Shown here piece after piece: positions 60,822 to 64,000 of a DNA stretch of 64,000 nt. The position numbers and the translations under genes were made by a program. The notes under the pieces were generated by a model. It searched no databases and had not been told where the DNA came from. It was given only the letters and a program-made list of their open reading frames with translations. The stretch spans positions 1 to 64,000 of the forward strand of contig DASPTU010000098.1 of assembly GCA_035623255.1 (NCBI GenBank), given 5' to 3'. Position 1 is the first letter of the stretch; every line of letters begins with the position of its first letter. The stretch comes from JAFAGX01 sp035623255 (lineage in GTDB: Bacteria > Acidobacteriota > Terriglobia > Terriglobales > Acidobacteriaceae).

Positions 60822-61556
60822 ATGCCCGAACAACTTTGGTTCACGGCGTTATTGAATCACGCGTTTGCGGGCCCGGTCACGGCACTGCTTCGCTCTCTGG
60901 ACGTCGAGCCACAATACCCGCAAGCCCCAATCAGTAACGCCGTCGCTATGGAGTGTCTGGTGTTCGGCTTCCTGATTGTAGTTTTTGTGCTCGTTCGTTT
61001 ACGCCTGTCGGTCGACAGTCCTGGCGCCCTGCAGCAGTTGTTCGAGGGGGCGCATGGCTTCATCTCAGGACAGGCCCACGAGATCATCGGCCATGACAGT
61101 GACAAATTCGTTGCTTACTTGACCGCCCTGGGGCTCTTCATTCTGTTTTGCAATCTTCTTGGACTGGTTCCGGGTTTCGAGTCACCCACGGGTACGCCGG
61201 TCGTGCCGCTGGGCTGTGCGGTATTGACATTCATTTACTACCACGCGAGCGGCATAAAAAAGCAGGGCTTGTGGCACTACTTAAAGCACTTTGCCGGACC
61301 GATGCCGGCTTTGGCAATCCTGATGGTTCCCATCGAGATCGTCAGCCATACAGCTCGCATGTTGTCTCTGACCGTTCGTCTCTATGCCAACATGTTTGCC
61401 GGAGACTTGGTCACGATGGTTTTCTTTTCATTGATACCCATCGGCCTGCCCATCGTATTCATGGCACTCCATCTTGGTGTTTCGATCATCCAGACTTACG
61501 TATTTGTCCTTCTGGCGATGATCTACTTGCAAGGAGCGCTGGCGGAAGAGCATTAA
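60822..61556 (+). CDS. atpB: F0F1 ATP synthase subunit a
   Basis: Subunit a (244 aa) forms the ion half-channels of F0. The conserved membrane core is clear: LGLFILFCNLLGLVPGFESPTGTPVVPLGCAVLTFIYYHASGI, then SLTVRLYANMFAGDLVTMVFF with the essential Arg that faces the c-ring, and LGVSIIQTYVFVLLAMIYLQGALAEEH. Five membrane helices are predicted. Spacing to atpE is 177 bases and holds a hairpin-forming repeat. Confidence 0.95.
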   Translation: MPEQLWFTALLNHAFAGPVTALLRSLDVEPQYPQAPISNAVAMECLVFGFLIVVFVLVRLRLSVDSPGALQQLFEGAHGFISGQAHEIIGHDSDKFVAYLTALGLFILFCNLLGLVPGFESPTGTPVVPLGCAVLTFIYYHASGIKKQGLWHYLKHFAGPMPALAILMVPIEIVSHTARMLSLTVRLYANMFAGDLVTMVFFSLIPIGLPIVFMALHLGVSIIQTYVFVLLAMIYLQGALAEEH

Positions 61557-61568
61557 CTACAGTAGTTC

Positions 61569-61616
61569 GTAGTTAGGTGCTAGTAGCTGGGATTCTCAGC
61601 TCTAGCTACTAACTAC
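61569..61616. repeat. Hairpin-forming inverted repeat between atpB and atpE
   Basis: GTAGTTAG (61569-61576) pairs with CTAACTAC (61609-61616), with further inner pairing of AGCTG (61585-61589) with CAGCT (61597-61601). The region is made of CTAGTAGCT-like units and looks like a small dispersed intergenic repeat. It lies between atpB and atpE, where it could set the ratio of the two mRNAs or their stability. Confidence 0.55.
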
Positions 61617-61733
61617 CAGCTACTACGCGCTGGTTCCGTTCAGCGTGAGGGCGTCTGTACGGGATGACGTCAACCACCCACTGGCGGTATAGCGGCATCC
61701 GCAAGGATGCTAATTCTTAAAAGGAGAAAACAC

Positions 61734-62042
61734 ATGCGTCGTGTATTCAGTTATTTCTTCATGGCGATGGCGCTGCTATGCTTCGCCATGCCTGCGTTTG
61801 CACAAGGCGGAACGGCTTCCGGTGCGGTGAACTGGGTCGCCATCTCCGCCGGCTTCTCAATGGCAATTGCATCGGCAATTTGCGGCTTGGGTCAAGGCAA
61901 AGCTACTGCAGCCGCTATGGAAGGACTGGCAAGAAATCCGGCCGCCCGGCCAGGCATCCAGCTAGGTTTGATTATCGGCTTGGCGTTTATCGAGTCCCTG
62001 GCTCTCTACACGCTGGTAATCATCTTCGTGAAGGTGGTATAG
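61734..62042 (+). CDS. atpE: F0F1 ATP synthase subunit c with N-terminal signal sequence
   Basis: Subunit c (102 aa) forms the rotor ring of F0. After an N-terminal signal-peptide-like extension (about 1-23, ALLCFAMPAFA then Q) come the two hairpin helices: VNWVAISAGFSMAIASAICGLGQGKATAAAMEGLARNP and RPGIQLGLIIGLAFIESLALYTLVIIFVK. The ion-binding Glu87 is followed by Ser88, and Gln54 lies in the first helix; these are found in Na+-type c rings but are not conclusive. A strong AAAAGGAG site precedes the ATG. The extension is longer than the classic about 80-residue protein. Confidence 0.94.
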   Translation: MRRVFSYFFMAMALLCFAMPAFAQGGTASGAVNWVAISAGFSMAIASAICGLGQGKATAAAMEGLARNPAARPGIQLGLIIGLAFIESLALYTLVIIFVKVV

Positions 62043-62063
62043 AAACCCCAAGATTGGCACATC

Positions 62064-62102
62064 ATCCTGAGCTTCGTCATCGGAGCTCAGGATAGTTTTT
62101 TT
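62064..62102 (+). terminator. atpE: Strong rho-independent terminator after atpE
   Basis: ATCCTGAGCT (62064-62073) pairs perfectly with AGCTCAGGAT (62084-62093), ten pairs over a ten-base loop, then a seven-T run begins at 62096. It lies 22 bases after atpE and ends the atpI-atpB-atpE transcript. The F1 genes must therefore be elsewhere. Confidence 0.93.
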
Positions 62103-62119
62103 GGCTGATTGTCAGGAGG

Positions 62120-64000
62120 CTACGACTTGCGCTGGCCGTTCCACTCGGCTTCTTTCATTTCCGGCGCGCGATCAATTGTTTCCATCAGCAGCGTGCGGAG
62201 ACGATAACGGCTCTCCAGGTCAACATTGACGAGCTCGAAACCTACTTCATTCACTCGCGCCCGGCGCAGCAAGACCTGGCCGCGGATGTGGCGTACGCCG
62301 ATAGAAATGTCGATGTTCGCTTCCGAGCCAACGCGCAGATTGTCTTCCTTGGTCGCCATGCCGCCGCCCAGGCTCATCTCCCGAACCAGAAGGTTCGATT
62401 TTCCCCACGAACTGCTGATCGTGGCTGAAAGGGCCTTCCGCAAGACGATCCGTTCGTAGCGTCGCTGCCGCACCCACGGGCACGCCGGGGCCGCGTCAAG
62501 AGGCGCAATGGCGAGCTCTCCCGGCGACAACCCACTTTCCGCCATGATCTGGCTCGCATACCGCGGGTCGATCTTCGCCAGGGATTGTGCTGCCGCTATG
62601 CGGAGTTCGCGATGGTGAACCCACTTCCACACCTTTTTTGCCTCAAGGAGATTGCGCAATACCGGCACCGATTCCGGTTCGCGTAGCCTGCCGAGTGACT
62701 CTACCGCCTTGACTTGAATCAGAGGGGAACGGCCGGGGGTTTCACCGGCTTCGGCCATCACCATCAGAGGTGGGACAGTGGTTCGGTCACCGCTCATTCC
62801 AATTTCGTCGATGGCCTGGGGCAGCACAGCGGGATCGAGAAGTTCCAGAATTTCCAGCAGGGTGCGCCCGCGATCATGAGCAGCGCCATAAGCGATCTGG
62901 CGCACTACTAAATCGTGATAAAAACGGTTCCACTCCTTCAGCCGGACCGGAAGCAACTCCAACAGTGTGGGCACATCCAGGCGACTAAGTAAACCAACCA
63001 CCGCCACAGCCGTCCTAGGTTGTCCGGTGCGCAACATCTCGCGCATCTGCTGGGTTGCGTCGGGGCCGAGCTCGGTGACCAACTCCACCATGTGGTCGCA
63101 TTCCTCGCGCCGCATGCAACGAAAGAACCGATCAGCCAAATGCTCGATGGACGCAGGAAAAGTCCGGCGCAGAACTGTGACCAGGTCCTGAGAGACCTCG
63201 CTCATCGGCAACGCTTCTTCGATAAACTCCGGGATGCGGTTTTCTACTCCGATACGAGGACGCAGATCCTGTGCCGTCGCCGGACGGTCTTTGGCCAGGT
63301 TGTCCAACGCAATACAGACGTCTTTGAGAGCGGAGAAATTCTTTCGATTGTTCGCTTCCGAACTGAGCCTGACGAAAGCCGCGCTGAGCAGGCTCTCCGC
63401 CTCGGAGTCAGTCTCCCTAACTAACGCCGCACCCGTTTCGTGAATAGTGGTTCCGATCAAGTCAATTCCGGGAACGGCGAAGAGATCGGCCAGCTGGCTG
63501 AGCCCGATTGCTGTTTTGCGACGCGGTTCGACCTCACGGTTCTTCAGGCAACTGGAATAGTTTTTCAGAACATCCGCGGCTGTTTGCTTGTCGTCGCGTT
63601 CGAGAAGCACTTCGATGTACTGGCGTATATTGCGGGATGGCACGCATGCGGCTTCACCGGAGAGCAGCACACTCTTTTTGCCTTCCTCCGGGACCTCTGC
63701 CCAGAACATGCGATCCAGAATGTCAGCATGGGATTCCACCAGGATCCCAGCCTTGCTCATCTTGTCTTCCTGAATGCGCAGGATGCGCCGCAAGCTGTCC
63801 ATCTGGCGGCTCATGTGCTCCAGCATCTGATGGACAGCGTTGACCTTGACGTCGCCCTTCTGGAAGCGCTCCATGGCAAAGCGAATCGCCATGTGCTCGG
63901 CGGCTTTCATCAGCAGAGGAGTATCGCTCTTCTCGGTTGTGTACTTGGAAGCCAGTGTTTCGAGCAGTTGCTGCAGGTTGATTTTGGTATTGTGGTCAAC
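62120..64000 (-). CDS. HEAT-repeat protein with a C-terminal PilZ domain (5' end outside window)
   Basis: The frame stays open from the stop at 62120 to the window edge, giving at least 626 residues; an internal ATG at 63910 is not the true start, because upstream codons read as coding sequence (INLQQLLETLASKY). The middle has several HEAT-like helical repeats (SPLIQVKAVESLGRLREPESVPVLRNLL, WVHHRELRIAAAQSLAKIDPRYA). The C-terminal about 110 residues are PilZ-like: RRYERIVLRKALSATI, NLLVREMSLGGGMATKED, VGSEANIDISI, and VNEVGFELVNVD. It may couple cyclic-di-GMP to a scaffold; the N/DxSxxG motif appears as EMSLGGG. Confidence 0.87.
   Translation of the reverse strand, partial: VDHNTKINLQQLLETLASKYTTEKSDTPLLMKAAEHMAIRFAMERFQKGDVKVNAVHQMLEHMSRQMDSLRRILRIQEDKMSKAGILVESHADILDRMFWAEVPEEGKKSVLLSGEAACVPSRNIRQYIEVLLERDDKQTAADVLKNYSSCLKNREVEPRRKTAIGLSQLADLFAVPGIDLIGTTIHETGAALVRETDSEAESLLSAAFVRLSSEANNRKNFSALKDVCIALDNLAKDRPATAQDLRPRIGVENRIPEFIEEALPMSEVSQDLVTVLRRTFPASIEHLADRFFRCMRREECDHMVELVTELGPDATQQMREMLRTGQPRTAVAVVGLLSRLDVPTLLELLPVRLKEWNRFYHDLVVRQIAYGAAHDRGRTLLEILELLDPAVLPQAIDEIGMSGDRTTVPPLMVMAEAGETPGRSPLIQVKAVESLGRLREPESVPVLRNLLEAKKVWKWVHHRELRIAAAQSLAKIDPRYASQIMAESGLSPGELAIAPLDAAPACPWVRQRRYERIVLRKALSATISSSWGKSNLLVREMSLGGGMATKEDNLRVGSEANIDISIGVRHIRGQVLLRRARVNEVGFELVNVDLESRYRLRTLLMETIDRAPEMKEAEWNGQRKS

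Overview
The window looks like a chromosomal core segment of a Gram-negative, high-GC bacterium, most probably an acidobacterium (Terriglobia-like). This rests on overall character, not on a marker gene: moderately high GC in most genes, a two-membrane cell (porin, RND efflux pump, TonB protein, several lipoproteins), the tilS-hpt-ftsH block, DUF2203, DinB-like and PilZ proteins, and a split ATP synthase locus. No rRNA, tRNA, CRISPR array, insertion sequence, integrase or phage gene was found. The left edge (about 100-900) is clearly AT-richer than the rest.

Layout. 1-5.8 kb: tail of an unknown gene, a two-helix membrane protein, a MerR regulator, then minus-strand scoA-scoB-FGE-like and pilT-tyrA pairs. 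5.9-12.3 kb: a secreted IPT-domain protein diverging from a thioesterase/PEP-mutase-like pair, then tilS-hpt-ftsH closed by a terminator. 12.3-19.8 kb: membrane protein, aldo/keto reductase, DinB protein, selD, CoA-binding protein, GAF-PP2C phosphatase, rarA and an rRNA/tRNA methyltransferase. 19.9-30.8 kb: Sua5/YrdC and YdcF, a YfiT-like DinB protein, uvrB, a receiver-TM-TonB fusion, a membrane protein, a zinc metallopeptidase, lpdA and a LysE exporter. 30.9-37.9 kb: rRNA pseudouridine synthase, GAF, rhodanese and PilZ proteins, then an envelope cluster of porin, Cys-rich lipoprotein and LVIVD-type secreted protein. 38.4-50.3 kb: acyl/oxalyl-CoA ligase coupled to ketopantoate reductase, ffh, ICMT and CPBP membrane enzymes, HDAC-like amidohydrolase, and an RND pump operon ending in a metallophosphoesterase. 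50.4-64 kb: threonine aldolase, small lipoprotein, etfB-etfA-ETF:QO, moaA, DUF1906 lipoprotein, DUF2203, a DegT aminotransferase, atpI-atpB-atpE with a perfect terminator, and a HEAT-PilZ protein running off the right edge.

The best observation is that selD (selenophosphate synthetase) is itself a selenoprotein gene. Its real start lies upstream of an in-frame UGA at the catalytic position, and a convincing bacterial SECIS hairpin follows the UGA. A plain ORF caller starts the gene too late. Next in interest are the receiver-TM-TonB fusion, an HPRT homologue whose substrate loops have lost their canonical residues although it sits in the conserved tilS-hpt-ftsH order, the split ATP synthase locus whose c subunit has a signal peptide and a Gln/Glu-Ser ion site, and the porin/Cys-rich lipoprotein/LVIVD cluster.

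Together the genes serve housekeeping (translation fidelity, protein quality control, DNA repair, SRP targeting), fatty/branched-acid oxidation electron flow (CoA transferase, ETF, ETF:QO, LpdA), selenium and molybdenum cofactor chemistry, and envelope transport.
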